A stretch of 64,000 nt of DNA, taken from NCBI GenBank assembly GCA_038373865.1, contig JAXGGA010001060.1, positions 62,001-126,000 on the forward strand, in the 5' to 3' direction. Below, one piece after another: positions 1 through 12,737 of the stretch. The notes under the pieces are model-generated. The model did not search any database. It saw only the letters and a program-made list of their open reading frames with translations, and was not told the DNA's origin. The DNA comes from Uloborus plumipes (Eukaryota > Arthropoda > Arachnida > Araneae > Uloboridae). The position numbers were made by a program, and so were the translations under genes. Position 1 is the stretch's first letter, and the number at the start of each line of letters is the position of its first letter.

Positions 1-1084
1 CCTGTACTTAGCAGTGACCAAACACTAGAAAACAGTGATTTGACAGTGTCCAGAACGTAGAAATTGATATTTTTCGCTTACATTAAAGTAAATATTGAGT
101 TTTTGCTAATGCATTTGAGTTTATTAAAATATGGCTTTATATTGATAAAGACTGATATAGTTTTTCAAAAGCTTGATAGTTAGTATTTTTGGTGATTTTT
201 CAATGTTGGCTTTTTAATGTTCCGTGATCCTAATCAGAGCAAATTGCCTTTATTTATTAAAACTGCTGAAAAATATAACTAAAACTAAAGATTTTGCATG
301 AAATTATTTTTCTCTTCATTTCCATTTGTCATACAAAAATATCCAGAATTTGAAGTCAATGGAATCAGAATAGACAATAATCTTTAGGCAGACCTGATTT
401 GAGACAGTTTCCTTATTTTTTAATGGGGCGTCGTGTCTTGCTATATTTTCTGTTTCGGAATGCGCTATTATTTTTAATGATATCCAGAATGAAAGTATGC
501 CCTTATGTTCTTAATTTGCTTGCATAAACTTTACTTTCAGCTCATGTTCTTATAGGTTTTAAATATAATGTTTTTACAGCAGTATTTCTTTCAGCTTGTA
601 TGCAGGTTTCTATGTTTCAATAGTTTAACTACATGAATTGCATGCTACATATTCTTGTGCAGTACTTAACCTTATGAAAACTATAGACCTGTATTATGAT
701 GGAATGAAAATGTTAATTATGTTACTTTGAGAGCACCAAAATGTTAGTTACATAAATTAATGCAATATTTGAAAGAATTAATCGTAATATGTTAAAAAGA
801 AAAAAAAATTTTAAACACTCATTTGCCTATCAAATTATCTATATTTAGCAATTACACTTATTACTGCCAGATGTTTTTTTTTCTTTATTTTCTCAAATGT
901 TGATATTTTGCTACATATTATTCTATCTTCCTGTTTACTGATATGAATTGTCCCGAGAGAAGCGATAGACGGATGCTATAAGTAATACATATACAATATA
1001 CATATATGTGCACTCATAAAATCATAAATTTTGCTTTCATCTAAAATAGTAACCGAAAACTAAAGTGAGATGCATTTATTTCAG
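1..1084. other. Upstream intron or flank of the Dpr-like exon
   Basis: AT-rich DNA with no recognisable coding sequence or repeat structure. It ends in a pyrimidine-containing stretch and a canonical AG acceptor at 1083-1084. An upstream exon encoding the signal peptide is expected for this family, but I cannot identify one here, so this stretch is most simply the 3' end of the preceding intron. Confidence 0.5.
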
Positions 1085-1299
1085 GTGATACAAGCACTCA
1101 AGACATAGGATGTGTAACAGAATCAATTAATCAAACAAGATCAAAGCCGAGGAGGTCACCGATTTTAGTTGGACATTCCCATTTATTATCAAAAGTGGAA
1201 CAACCTACTTTTGACACATCAGTGCCAAAAAACATTACTACTCAACTAGGACAAACAGTCTACTTACATTGTAAAGTGCACAATTTAGGAGACAAAACG
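1085..1299 (+). CDS. Internal exon of a Dpr-family Ig-domain cell-surface protein
   Basis: The exon lies between an AG acceptor (1083-1084) and a GTAAGT donor (1300-1305). It begins with the last two bases of a split codon and then reads 71 complete codons. The C-terminal part, PTFDTSVPKNITTQLGQ followed by TVYLHCKVHNLGDKT, matches the A to C strand segment of the first Ig domain of Dpr proteins, where the usual pattern is P-x-F-D-x-x-x-P-x-N-x-T, G-Q, L-x-C-x-V, LGDK, and then VSWIR in the next exon. The B-strand cysteine is encoded at 1270-1272, and its disulphide partner would lie in a later exon. Potential N-glycosylation sites are NQT (residue 15) and NIT (residue 49). The first ~38 residues are a low-conservation linker before the Ig fold. 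Dpr proteins are membrane-attached neuronal recognition molecules that bind DIP partners. The family call is strong; the paralogue is not assignable. There is no start codon here, because this is not a first coding exon; in-frame reading past the donor is intron. Confidence 0.85.
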
Positions 1300-1548
1300 G
1301 TAAGTTCTGACTTATTGTTCTCATTACTATTTCTTTTAAAATTTGAGTTATTAAGAATTGTTCTTTATTTTCATGTAATTATGAATTATTCCGTTTTGTT
1401 CGTATTAATTAAATTTTGTATGTTTAAAAAAATGGTGCATTTTGAAGCTTGTTTCTTTAAACTTAAAATTAACTATGTGTAGTAAAATGTTGCTTGTGTT
1501 TTTGTCCTTTATTCGATACGGGCCTATTTAGGGGTAGTTGGGTCAAAG
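1300..1548. other. Start of a long intron after the Dpr-like exon
   Basis: GTAAGT donor followed by AT-rich sequence with no other feature before the hAT element. The next expected exon should open with codons for Val-Ser-Trp-Ile-Arg or close variants. I scanned the + strand by eye for this and found no convincing candidate to the end of the window, which suggests an intron longer than 62 kb. Confidence 0.5.
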
Positions 1549-2064
1549 CAGTGCTGCCTAACCCACCGAGTGCGGGCCACATTCAACCCGCGAAGCTGAT
1601 GTGTGTGGATAGTACTGTGTTCACTCTTACAAATTGAAAAGCATGGAAAGTGACAATATCACATATTAGGAGCCAATACTGAGAAATTTATTTCTGAAAA
1701 ATATATATCTTATTGAATAAACATCAAGTAATAATGACAACAAATATTGGTTGAATTGGTATTGCTTGTGTGGGGCCCGTGCTTTTGCTCAATGTTACAA
1801 ATAGAAAAGCATGAAAAATGACAATATCACGAATTTGGAACAAAATATTCATAAATTTATTTCTTAAAAGCATGTGCCTGGTTAAATAAGCATCAAGTAA
1901 TAATTACACTAATTATCGGTTTGGAATTTTCTTTCCTGTTATATATTGTTCCTTGCTATTTAGAAAAAAAATAAAATATTTGATATAGTATATGTGTTCT
2001 GGCTCGGGAGAATCATTTTAATATGAAATGAATCATTCAGGCAGAGAAACGTTGAGCACCACTA
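1549..2064. mobile_element. Non-autonomous hAT element with 8-bp target duplication
   Basis: A 516-bp element. Its left end reads CAGTGCTGCCTAAC and its right end is the inverse of TAGTGGTGCTCAAC (10 of 14 positions agree), typical of hAT termini. It is flanked by near-identical 8-bp copies, ggtcaaag at 1541-1548 and ggttaaag at 2065-2072, the TSD length expected for hAT. Just inside the left end is a GC-richer stretch often seen in hAT-derived MITEs. The interior holds a direct duplication of about 168-bp period (1627-1750 and 1795-1919). No transposase sequence is present, so it would have depended on an enzyme in trans. Confidence 0.75.
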
Positions 2065-2072
2065 GGTTAAAG

Positions 2073-5000
2073 GAACGGAAGGGTAAAGTGAAATAAATTC
2101 TATAATAAGGTTTATCGTGTCTTTCTTTCTTTATTTATTTTTATTTTATTTATTTATTAATTCTTTGGAAACTAAATTGCTGTTGATTGAAGTTAAGGTG
2201 ACATATTTCGTGTGATTCCAAAAAAAATATGTAGGTATCATCACCGTTTAAAATGGCACTGTGAAATAAATTGTTTTATTAAAGTTTAGAGATCGGACAT
2301 TTTCTTCTTCAGCAGGTCCACAAATGCCAAGTAATTAGTGTCAACTACAGTTACTTTTATTTAATAGGTTACAAATATTAACGTTATTTATTGAATCGCC
2401 TTTATTTTAATTCCCTGTTTTTTTTTTTTTTAGCTGCCTAGATATGCTTTGTGTCCATTAAAAATATTCAAAGTATATATTTCGTGCATTCTGATATTCT
2501 GTAAAAGTATCTTTGTTTTTTTTTTCTACATCACTAACTAACATAGAGGCAATATAGATTTGTTTAATAAATGCGCTGTATACATGCATGTAAATCATTA
2601 AAAAGTAATGAATTCTGTACTGTACTCATACATACATCTGGATGAAAAGATATAAAAGAAAATAAAACTGAGCACGAAACTGCCATTTAAAGAAACATTT
2701 AGTACATGTGAAAAATACGGCGCTGTCATAAACTGTGGCGCAAAATCACCCATTATAACTCTTAAAAACGTCAAAAAATAAGAAAAGGAAGCAATAACCA
2801 AGGATTTTCATCTACGTAATCTCCATTTTATAGCTGAGGTGAAAATATCATTCACAGGAAACTTAAGAGCCCACACCTAGACTGCCAAACTTTCAAATGC
2901 TATGTAGCGACATCTATTGACGAAAGCTTTAGACAAATCGGAAATTTGCCTTTACACACTGCAAGACTTCTGTATCCGATAGGTTTCAAAGTATCTCTAA
3001 TCTGGCAACTCGGAAAAGCCGTTAGCATATTAATTGCCCATCATTTGCGTGAAGTGCCAAAGCTTTTAGCATCATAAAAACTTCTACCACGTTAAAAAAT
3101 ATATTGAAAAATAAGATATGAGATGCTTAGCTTTAACCGTAACGCCTGAATACGTCACGAGTTTCGTGCCATTCGATCAAAAAGTTAACGTGGTGGCATG
3201 AATGCATAAAAAAATGAGAAAAAAAATTCAAATGAGAGATTTGGGAATAAATATTTAAGGTCTGGAAATGAGCAACATCACGAAAGGAATTATGTTCTAC
3301 ACGCAATGTCCTTTGTTATGGATGCGAATGTATTTCGTTTACAGTGATTACAGTACATGGAGAAACAAAATGTTTTACCAATTTATTTGGCCCCATCCAA
3401 CACCACGAAATGTCAATAAAAGGAGATATTTAATGTATGCTTACTTCAAATTTGTTTGTAACAGATTGCGCCATTTGATCTTATTTGTTTAGTGAAAGGA
3501 GCGGATACTGTTGAAAAATGTTTTTCGCTTCGATTTCAGTTTAAGATCAAAACATGAATAATAGATGCTGTCATACTATAAAAAAACTGCTGGATGTCTG
3601 TAAGTGAGCGATTAAATATTAGTACGATCGAAGGTCTTGTGTAGTGTAAGGCATACTTTTTCCTCAAACATTGTTAACCGTTTCCATTTAAAAATAATGA
3701 TTTAACGTAAGAGCCTCTAGACAAAAATATATTTAGTTAAATTGATGTTTAATTTAACTTTCCAATATTTCTGTCAGAAAAATGTCTTCCTTTTATACAT
3801 ATTATTAATGTCTAAAGTTGTTAGACCGAATTTTTTCCCTTGAAACTATATAGCTAAATTTATGCAATGGCTTAATATTTCTTTTCTAATCAACATAAAT
3901 TGCTAATACTGCTATCAGTTCAAAAAACTAGTAGGCAGATTTTTTTTTAATTCACCTTAGCTGTTACGAAAATGTTTTACATTCAAAATTGCAAAATAAT
4001 GTTTAAAAAAATGTAATGATTGCTTACCTTTTAGGAAAGTTTATACTATGTGCAATAAATTGCAAATAATATTATCAACAGAAAATTTATGTCCCTAATT
4101 ACCAGCCCCCACCCCGAATTTGAGAATATAATGTATTTACATATAAGTGGGCGTGGTTTTTGTTGTTTTCTGGTGAAATTCCCCCCCAAGAAAAAACTTG
4201 AAATGACGGGTCTGCTCATTACTATCAAAGTCAATTATGTTAGAAACCCAATTTGCAATTTGTCTATTCTGCTTCAAGGAGAAGGGAACGTGTTGAATAA
4301 AGGTATTACATCATATTTATTACATTTTAAGCAGTTAGTTGTACAATTTAATGGAAAAAAAATTAGGGGATTTATAGCTTTAAACCTTCCGTATTTAAAA
4401 CATTAATACAAATACAAAATAAATAATGTTACTTTATTTAAGAATTGTAGAAGTAAAGTTTTTTCTAACGTACAGTTGAGCTCTGACCACAGTTAATAAG
4501 AAATGAAAGACAACAGGAACATTTTGTGCCAGAGGTTGGTTTACTATTTAATATTAGGTTAAAAATATCTCACAAATTACGTATATTTTTTAAAAAAAAT
4601 AGTATCTATATTGTTGAAGTTATTTATGATTTATTTCACATTTCTCCTTACTCTTTTCGAGACAAATTATATTTTCGTTTAAACTTCTAATAGTGAACAT
4701 TTGCGAATCAATTTTTGATGGCGAACGCAAGTTGGCTGATAAAAAGATAACCGACACAGAATGTAACCTGTGGTGCACCAATCTTCATCCAAATCGTGAA
4801 AGTAGTGAATGGTGATGCATAGGATGGTTCATTTAAAATTGCGCGAAAGAAAAAATTACTCAAGGAAGGAGAAAAAAGAGACACCTGTTACTATTGTCTT
4901 TATTAGGTTAATGAGCAAAATGCACCGTGGAACTGTAGTTATCCACATTTCTATATACAATGCTTTACTTGTGGTCCTCTAGTGACACAACCAATATTTT

Positions 5001-5449
5001 TACCCTATTCTAGCTCCTGCAATTCTCGAGATTTCAAGGTTTTACATTTCTACTGCATATGGGATTTTCCTCTATTTTCTTTAGGTTTACAGGATACAGT
5101 TTTGGAGAAAAGGAAGTACAAACATTTATCGTTAACAAAATATTTTAGGAGCAATCAAAAAGGGTCTTCATTTTGAGAGACTGACAAATCCAGCAGCAGG
5201 ATAAACTATGAAATCGAAACTCATACACCCACCGTTCAATATTCTGGCTATGCAGTCCTTTCTTACCAAATTATGTCCAATAATTTATTAGGGCAGAGAT
5301 AAATAGTTATGCTTTGGGATTATTCAAAACATCAATTGGACACTCTATTTTCTCATACACGGGTAGCATCGTTTTGATTAACAATGCCCCTATGACGATT
5401 TCTTAAAAGAGACATGTTTCGCTGAAACAATACAAAATTTGAGGAACTA
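2073..5449. other. Intronic stretch without recognisable genes
   Basis: AT-rich sequence with T-rich low-complexity patches (about 2118-2160 and 2405-2433). Open frames here are short and resemble nothing I recognise. A C7 run lies at 4181-4187. Confidence 0.5.
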
Positions 5450-5867
5450 TCCCAAGTAGCATCAACTCATCGGATTTTGCTCGGCCGATCATCAAACTCC
5501 TCGTAAACTGATCCCATAACGCACGATGACATCGTTCCGATCAGTATCCAAGCACGGTTTTCGATGAGCTACTTTTCATCGGAAAGCGATATCCTTCCGA
5601 TCAACTTTCCCGATGAAAATAAGCCGAGCTATATTCCATCGGAAAACGCTATCCTTCCGATCAAGTTTCCCGATAAAATTCATCAGCACGGGACTGTTCT
5701 GCTCGTAAATTGCTCCAAATCTCATCGTATTTCGAGCAAAACTCATCGGATTTTGCTGCTCGGATTCTGTTTGGCCGATGATACATATTGGATCATCGGC
5801 CGATGAGAATTTCATCGGGTTTCGATGAATGGTCGATCATCGACCGATGAGATGATGCTGCTAGGGA
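5450..5867. mobile_element. ATCGG-rich foldback MITE
   Basis: A 418-bp element with imperfect TIRs of about 24 bp: the left end starts tcccaagtagcatcaactca and the right end is the inverse of tccctagcagcatcatctca. The interior is unusually GC-rich for the window and is built from many short direct and inverted copies of CATCGG/CCGATG and tttcccgat. That symmetry explains why open frames of about 80 codons appear on both strands. The TSD is unclear; an AT dinucleotide flanks both CCC...GGG termini. The superfamily is not identified. Confidence 0.6.
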
Positions 5868-8800
5868 TTGCTTCCCAACTAATATCTTTCAGATAAATAA
5901 ATACATTGCGAAAATTATACTCTGCAATTATTTGTGTGTCATTCTATAGGAAACACCCTGTATATGTGTGTGTGTGTGTTCATTTTTCACCTTTTAGCAC
6001 AGCTACTCTAGAAATAAAAATTATTGTATTGATTATAGCGGGTTAGTTACATATTTTCACATTCTGGACTGTAGTAGTATGATATCTTTAAGTAGATGAT
6101 ATCTTTAAAGATGCGTTTGAATTGTTTATCCGTAAAATGTTGCCATGATTGTGTACATAAATAAAAATGCGCTATACTTCTTTTCAAGAAGAATAAACTA
6201 CTTTTTTCTTAATGCATTTTCATCACGGATGAAACTAGCATCAACTTTGCTCCATTTTGTTTCCTCAAACTCTCAAAAAACAATAATCAATACTCAGGAA
6301 TCCAATACTTTTGAACAAAAGGTTTCGCTTTTCATAAGTAAAAGTTATCTAGAGCACCAGACTGAATTTTGAATACATTAAAAGCATACATCGGAAATGA
6401 TATTCCTATAAGCGTTTACATTTCGACAAAATCAATAGATTCCTCTTTAAAGCTTAGGTGGGAGCGATTCGTGACTACGAAATTAAAGTACTAGTTACCG
6501 CATTCTTCCTCGAAACCTTATAACCATTTCAATTTCTTAGTTGGCTAAACTTTCCACTACAGAATACGTGCTGGATACCGCATTACCTTTTATTTTACGT
6601 TAAGCTTTCTCCCTGGAATGAAAGGAGCAAGCAAGGAAAAAAAAAGCGCGTTTTGTTTCTAGCGTTCAGCTCTAAAAAAACTTTTCCAGCTTCCCCCCCC
6701 CCTTCTTTTTTCATTGTTCTTATTTTGTCTTGTACATAAGATCTCCTAACGGATTTTCTTATCTATTCTATTTTGTACTTTTATTTCTTTAGATCCGTTG
6801 TAAGTTTAATCTTTTAACTACATTTTTCTTTGGATTTTTTTCTTACCGTCTTTCGGCATCAGAGGCTTATGTGACTTTCTCTGCCTATCTTCGCGTAATA
6901 GTTTCTCCCATGTAACTTCGTTTTCCATGGATTATTCTAGCTTTATCTTTTACGAAATGCTCGTGTTGAAATGTTTTCCTAAAAACATATTTAGCTTTTT
7001 TTTCCCTTTACCTTTCATTCCATTGGACGTGGTTATAAGAGTTTAAGTGCAGTAATAAGTAGATTACCAAAAGGAACATTAAGAACGGGCGGATTTTTTT
7101 ATTCCATCTGTTTTCCATTTTATTCCACCAGACGGAGTATTAAAGCAGGTTGATGGTAATAATTAATGTTCTTGCCTCATTGCGATAGACATGCTAGCAT
7201 GTTTGATATGTATTTCTACTTTTATGTTTCATATCTCGTCGAACCGAAGGCAAGATCACTTTTCGAGTGATGTTTTGTTTTGCTTTTCAAACATAGTTTG
7301 TGAAAGACTGTTTTTATAGAATTCAGAATTATTTTGAAAATTTTCAACATGATGGATTTTTCATGTCATGTTTATTAACTAATTATATTTCCTTAGTTCG
7401 TTAGGAAGAAAAAGGACAATTTATTATGTAATTGTTTACTTATACTGCTCTATTTATTTTAAATGCATATGAAATGACTTTTATTATAATAGTGAATACA
7501 ATAATAATGAAGATCTTATAACTAAAATTTGCATTTTTCTAACAAAACTATTTGTTTTTTGTCTATATAGTAATATATTGCACCATATCTTGATTACCTT
7601 CCTAATTTTGAAAATGCACATGTTTATAATACGTTCTTGCCTTACCACTGAAGTAAATAAGAAATATTTCATGTTGTTTTTGAGTTGATCAAATGCTGTT
7701 AACTCTGCCAATATTTTTAATATATTTTTTAAAGTTTTGTAGTCTTTATTGGAATTTGTTTGGCACTGGCTATATATTATTGATCCCTGTTCCTAATAAT
7801 GTGTTTTTCCGATTGTTGTTTAACTGTTGTTAAATGTAATATTAAATTTCAATTTTTGCTTCAAATGTTTTTTTCTCGCTTGTTGTTTGTGAGTCACTTG
7901 ATGAATGTAGAAAGGTTGGAGCGAATTTAACTATAAATGAGAGACTTATTAGGCTAGTTACTACTTTAACAAAGTTACTACTTTGGGATGGCTTTGTTTG
8001 GAACACTTACCATTACACCCGATGCCTATTATGCATGGTAAGGTAACCTTACCTTCACCCCCCCCCCCCCTCTTTAAAAAAAAATAACATTGTATTTTTT
8101 TTTATTAAAAAAATGAAACTAACTAAATTTATGGTTCCTTTATATTTGGTTGTCGCAATATTTTAGAGAACTGCAGCGGATGGCTAAAATGTTATGGTTA
8201 CTTTTTAAATTTCGGTAATTTTAAGTTTAGGCTCAATATTTGAAGAAATAAACAACGAACCAAAAGCTTTTTTGAATTTTGCATTGCTCCTGACATTATT
8301 ATTATTGTTTTTTAAAAGTGAGACAACTACAGGTTGGCATCATTTTACAATGAAGTGATATTATTTCTCTTTTAGCTATTCACCAATGTAGAAAAACATC
8401 TACCGTCGGGAGGTCATATTAAGTACGTTAAAAAAATTTCCGAAAATTTGCTGCATTATATACGTAAAAAAAAAAGCTTACTGATAAATAAATGTTGCTA
8501 ATGTTTGTGTATTACCATATTAAATTAATATTTTAATGTGATACTGTCAAAACTTTTTTAATAAGAATGTTTTTGATAAGATTGTTGAAAAACGAATCAG
8601 TACTTCCCTCACCAGCAAACTGAATCAGGGATATGTGCATCAACAATTCCGAAAAGAGTGTAGCCGGACCCACTATGATGATAAACAAAGATAATGCTAA
8701 AATTTTAGTCGGAACTGCCCAGAGACAACTAGTATAAAAGAAACAAATGGGCTGTCGGGATCAAAAAAACTGGTTATATACAAAAAATGACTATAGTGGG

Positions 8801-10259
8801 CTAAACAGCATGAAAACATAAGTATTGAGAACTGGAATCACATAGGTACTATTTGTAAGCAGGCTATAAACAGATAATGAAACTATTTTACTTATTTTAA
8901 TGCTTCTTAGATATACGTTTCCAACGGCTCCACATTTAGCATTTTGGTCGAAAAATGTCTTTTCGTCCGACGACGAACGGAGAAGAAACTGCTTCCTTGG
9001 ATCCATTCCATTCTTCAGCAACTCTTCAAAATTATCTTTTAAAGGGCTGGAGGGGGAGGGGAGGAACACGCTTCCACAATGCACATATTCTTGACTTTGC
9101 GTTTTCTGTTACATTTTCCTTTGCGAGTGGCTTTCAAAGCTTTTTTTTTTCTTTTTATGATACTTTTAACTATTAGAAACACGAGTTATGTTTGCAATTA
9201 TCCTCTGGAAATAAGTGGAGGGCAGTAGAAATGCCTACAATGGACGGGTCTGAAGCCTGCTTATCCTCAAAAAACAGTTTTGACAGTATAACATAAAGAT
9301 ATTTCTGCAGAAAGGTTTAAAAAAAAAAGAGGTTCTTGGTTTATTTCTTCGAAAAGTGAACCTAAAATTAAAATTACTTGAATTTGAGAAATACCCTTAA
9401 ATAATTTGACATCGCACTGTATTTCAAACTGTCATCTTTAAAGGGAAAAAAAACCCTAAAGACTGATGCTCGTATAAACTACCCCAATTACTTTTACGTA
9501 AAACTAACTTTACGCTTTATTAGTTAGCAATGTTTTTTTTCGATAAAAAAAATTACGTAAGCAAAAACTAAACGATTTTTTCCTGAAATGTTTGACGGGA
9601 GGACTCAATAGAGCATATTTTCTGCCCGAGTTTGGTTAGTAGTTTGTAAAAACATAATAAAATGGTCCCGTAATACATACCAAGACAATATTTTCATTAA
9701 TATCCTTTTATTGTCATACCAAGTTGATATTCGATGCTTGTAAAAATATAAGAAGCGAAAGCAGGGTTGTCCAGACGATTTCTGCTTTGCTAAGTATATA
9801 AATATAATATATACTTAAAGAAGCTAATTATATGTATTATTTCTAATAACAATCGTCATTCGCTCATTAATTCTTCATAAAGGACCCATATAACTTGCGT
9901 TTTCAATAGCAAACGTAGTAAATAGTTGACATTGTTCTTGGAATATTTGAATTGTTTCCTATTGTCAACCATGTTTCTAATTTAGTCACGATAAAGGATG
10001 ACATGACTCTATAAATACCCTTAACTATACGGGCAGTTAAGATAAAACGTACTTTAAACTTTCAGACCATCTAGATTATATTATTTGCACGAAATACGTA
10101 ATATATTATTCCAAAAGTGCTTTATCTCCTGCGTTATTTCTGCGACGGAATAAAAAATAAACGTGCTTTAGAAATGTGGTAAAAATATCTACATGTATTA
10201 GTTGTATTGGACGAAAGCAAAGTAATAGTGTGGCAAATACGGGTTAAAGGAAAACACTA
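5868..10259. other. Intronic stretch with simple repeats only
   Basis: Contains a short (TG)n microsatellite near 5963-5979, a C10 run at 6693-6702 and a C13 run at 8058-8070. Otherwise AT-rich sequence with no supportable gene. Open frames of up to 97 codons around 8791-9176 overlap on both strands around a purine-rich patch and look like chance frames. Confidence 0.5.
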
Positions 10260-10642
10260 CACTGTTAAAAATTCAGGAAACTTTTATGGTAAATATTACT
10301 GTAAAATGTTGCATTTACAGTAACGAAACTATTTACAGTAAATTGTACCATAAAAAAGAAACGATTACAGCGCCAGTGGCTAAACCACGTGACTTACTGA
10401 GCGAAGTACTTAATACTCAATTTCTGGTCCCCGTGTGTGATCTATTCGGTACAGGGGATAGGGAAGCGAAGTGCGACAACCAAGTCTTGGGTTCGATCCT
10501 AGCTGCTCGCGTATTGCATTTTTAACTCTACTTTTCTCTACCGTAAAATTTTGCAGTAAACTTGGATTTTACGGTGAAAGTTACTGGCAACATGGATGCC
10601 AGTAACTTTTGCCGTAAAATTTCAGGAAATTTTTTAACAGAT
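10260..10642. mobile_element. CACTG-type MITE with internal tRNA-like B box
   Basis: The left end CACTGTTAAAAATTCAGG follows a TA dinucleotide (10258-10259). The right end is a diverged inverse (about 10600-10642), and both subtermini carry ACTGTAAA/TTTACAGT motifs shared with the MITEs at 12738, 50265, 54466 and 56439. Unlike those, the interior (10370-10530) is GC-richer and contains gggttcgatcctag near 10490, a good match to a Pol III B box (GGTTCGANNCC) within a T-arm-like stem. It may be a chimaera of MITE and tRNA-derived sequence. The right terminus and TSD are degraded. Confidence 0.5.
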
Positions 10643-10714
10643 CGCTTTGGCTTCTGGTTAGAAGCTTCGCTTTAAATACTGGTGTTCGTAAGTTTGAATC
10701 CTATCGGTACCCTT
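10643..10714 (+). repeat. Possible tRNA-derived sequence
   Basis: An A-box-like tggttagaag (10656-10665) is followed about 30 bp later by a B-box-like gtttgaatcct (10692-10702), the spacing expected in a tRNA-derived SINE head. The stems do not pair well, so this is not a functional tRNA. It resembles the element near 53777 in layout. Confidence 0.3.
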
Positions 10715-12557
10715 GGATGCTATTTAAATTAGTATTTGTTTTGTAAAGCAATCTTGTCGTGTATATCAATAAACGAATCCAACCTCTCGAGACAATGCCA
10801 CCCCGGAACTTCATTGTGATGATTGAATGTCCCACAAGAAAAAAACAAAAAGAAGGGGGGGGGGATAAAGGAAGAAATACTGAAACGAAACAGTATTCAG
10901 AATTGGGTGTATGTTGTGCCCATGCGTTTATCAAAACTTCGTTAGAAAAAGGTAGGAGGTTGAAGATGAGAAATCCGACCAAAGAATGTAATCAAAATGG
11001 GTAAGCATCCAACCACTTGCTATGACCTTGGTGGCTTATCAACATTGTGTTCCAACTTGTTTTCAAAACGGACGAAGCCAACTTTATTCACGAAAGCGAC
11101 CGTGATTACGAAATTACGTTAATCAGATTGCAGATCAACTGCCAATGACTTCCATCCATTGCAGATACATTTGCACCAGTCTCGCACATGTGCCATTGCC
11201 AGTGAATGTTTTCAGATTATGGTGTCCATTCACCGATGAACTCCAACAACTTCTCGCTCCTAAAAGCGGATAACATCACATTACTCGTCTCAATCGGTAA
11301 CTGATTACCAGTTAGAAGCCACTCATAGCCACCCTTTATCCCATTCCAAGTATATGCTTGTGCTTTTCAAAGAGATTACTCCATCTTCACTTCCCACTTA
11401 AGTTCTAAAGTTGGGATAACTTAACCTTGAAGCGTTTTGTGAAAGGTATGATTATGATTTAACTAACATTCACAAAAATACCGAATTAGCGATTCTTCAT
11501 CTATAGACACAATACACTTAATTACGATCACTGCTTCCATTATCGTTTGATCCACCGTAATAGTTATCATGAATACTAGACATTGCTTCAACTTTGTTAT
11601 GACAAATATAAAGTGCAGTATTGCTAAAATTTACCTAAATGGTCTAAAAATTAAGTAATGTATAATTCAAGTATTGTTTTTACAATGGAAAAAAATAAAC
11701 TAAAGCATTCAAATATAATTGTCATATTATTTTACTCATGACTATTAATTTGTGATTTTCCAGTATAGTTTTCAAATTCTCAAATTGTTCAATTAAATAA
11801 AGAGTTGGAAATGATTTTCAAAATAACATCTTGTGTAAGACAAAAAGATAAAATTATTATTTATAGCAAATTAAAACTAGAGGCAACTGATTACAATTTT
11901 TCAATTATGAAGCATTCAATTTATAAGTATAATGTAATGAAAAAACCTGCATTGAAAAGCTCATTTTGCGGTAATCAATATTGTCTCAGAAAATTAACTT
12001 ATACCGAAAGTTTATCTTTGCAATACGGCTCGTTTGAAAACATTATTTCATTCAGAAGTATTTTTTCTCATTTTCCCCTATCATATTATTTGCCCATGAT
12101 TTCACCAAACTTCTTTTTTTGCTCCGTTTTAATCAGGCTCCCAGCTCACACACCAATAAGAAAAGAGCAGGGTTCATTCATAAACGCTTATCGGTTGGCG
12201 ATGCTCGCGCCTCATTGGTTGCGGACAATTTGTGCCATAATTATGAACCTTGCATCATTTTATACTTAGCAAGGTTTTGCGGTCGTTAAGATATAGCCGT
12301 TTCTCGTAAAATTCTAAATTTATATTTTACTTTGTTATTAACAGAGCAATTCAAAACACAGTTCTTTAATAAACTTTTTGCCTGCGTTTGTAGTTTTTTT
12401 TTCTTTTTCCTTTTCTTTCGTTCTTTCTTTTTATTTATTTTTTTATTTATTTATTTATTTACTTATTTCGAAAATTTTCGTTTTGAATTTCGTAATTTCG
12501 TTTTACATTTTTTTCAAAGAAACGTTTTATAAGAACTAAATTTTGATGGTTGTTGCA

Positions 12558-12589
<32 letters not shown>

Positions 12590-12737
12590 TCTTTGTATCC
12601 AAATGCATTTTAAGGTCAAAAATAAAATGTACTTAGTATTTTGGCCAAAAATAATGAATATTGTAAAGCAGTAATTAACCACCCCTAAGCCAGGGCTAAT
12701 ACAGGACTACACGAAATACATCACCTTCTCGCTCCTG
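10715..12737. other. Intronic stretch, no recognised gene
   Basis: A G10 run lies at 10855-10864, long T-rich low complexity at 12390-12470, and an A-rich tract at 12558-12588. A 154-codon open frame (11805-12269, + strand) starts at ATG but shows no domain I know and has the composition of its surroundings; it is probably chance. Nothing else is supportable. Confidence 0.45.

Noticed and set aside
1195..1482. Reading the Dpr-like sequence as a 95-residue standalone protein
   Set aside because: The start would be a GTG in the middle of the exon, and residues after the GTAAGT donor are intron translation.
5564..5815. Overlapping ~80-codon frames on both strands
   Set aside because: Explained by the palindromic ATCGG-rich MITE.
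12180..12235. Promoter-like patch with CCAAT-type motifs
   Set aside because: Only loose matches with no associated transcription start or gene; motif chance is high.
11805..12269. 154-codon open frame on the + strand
   Set aside because: No recognised domain, ordinary AT-rich composition and no convincing splice or promoter context.
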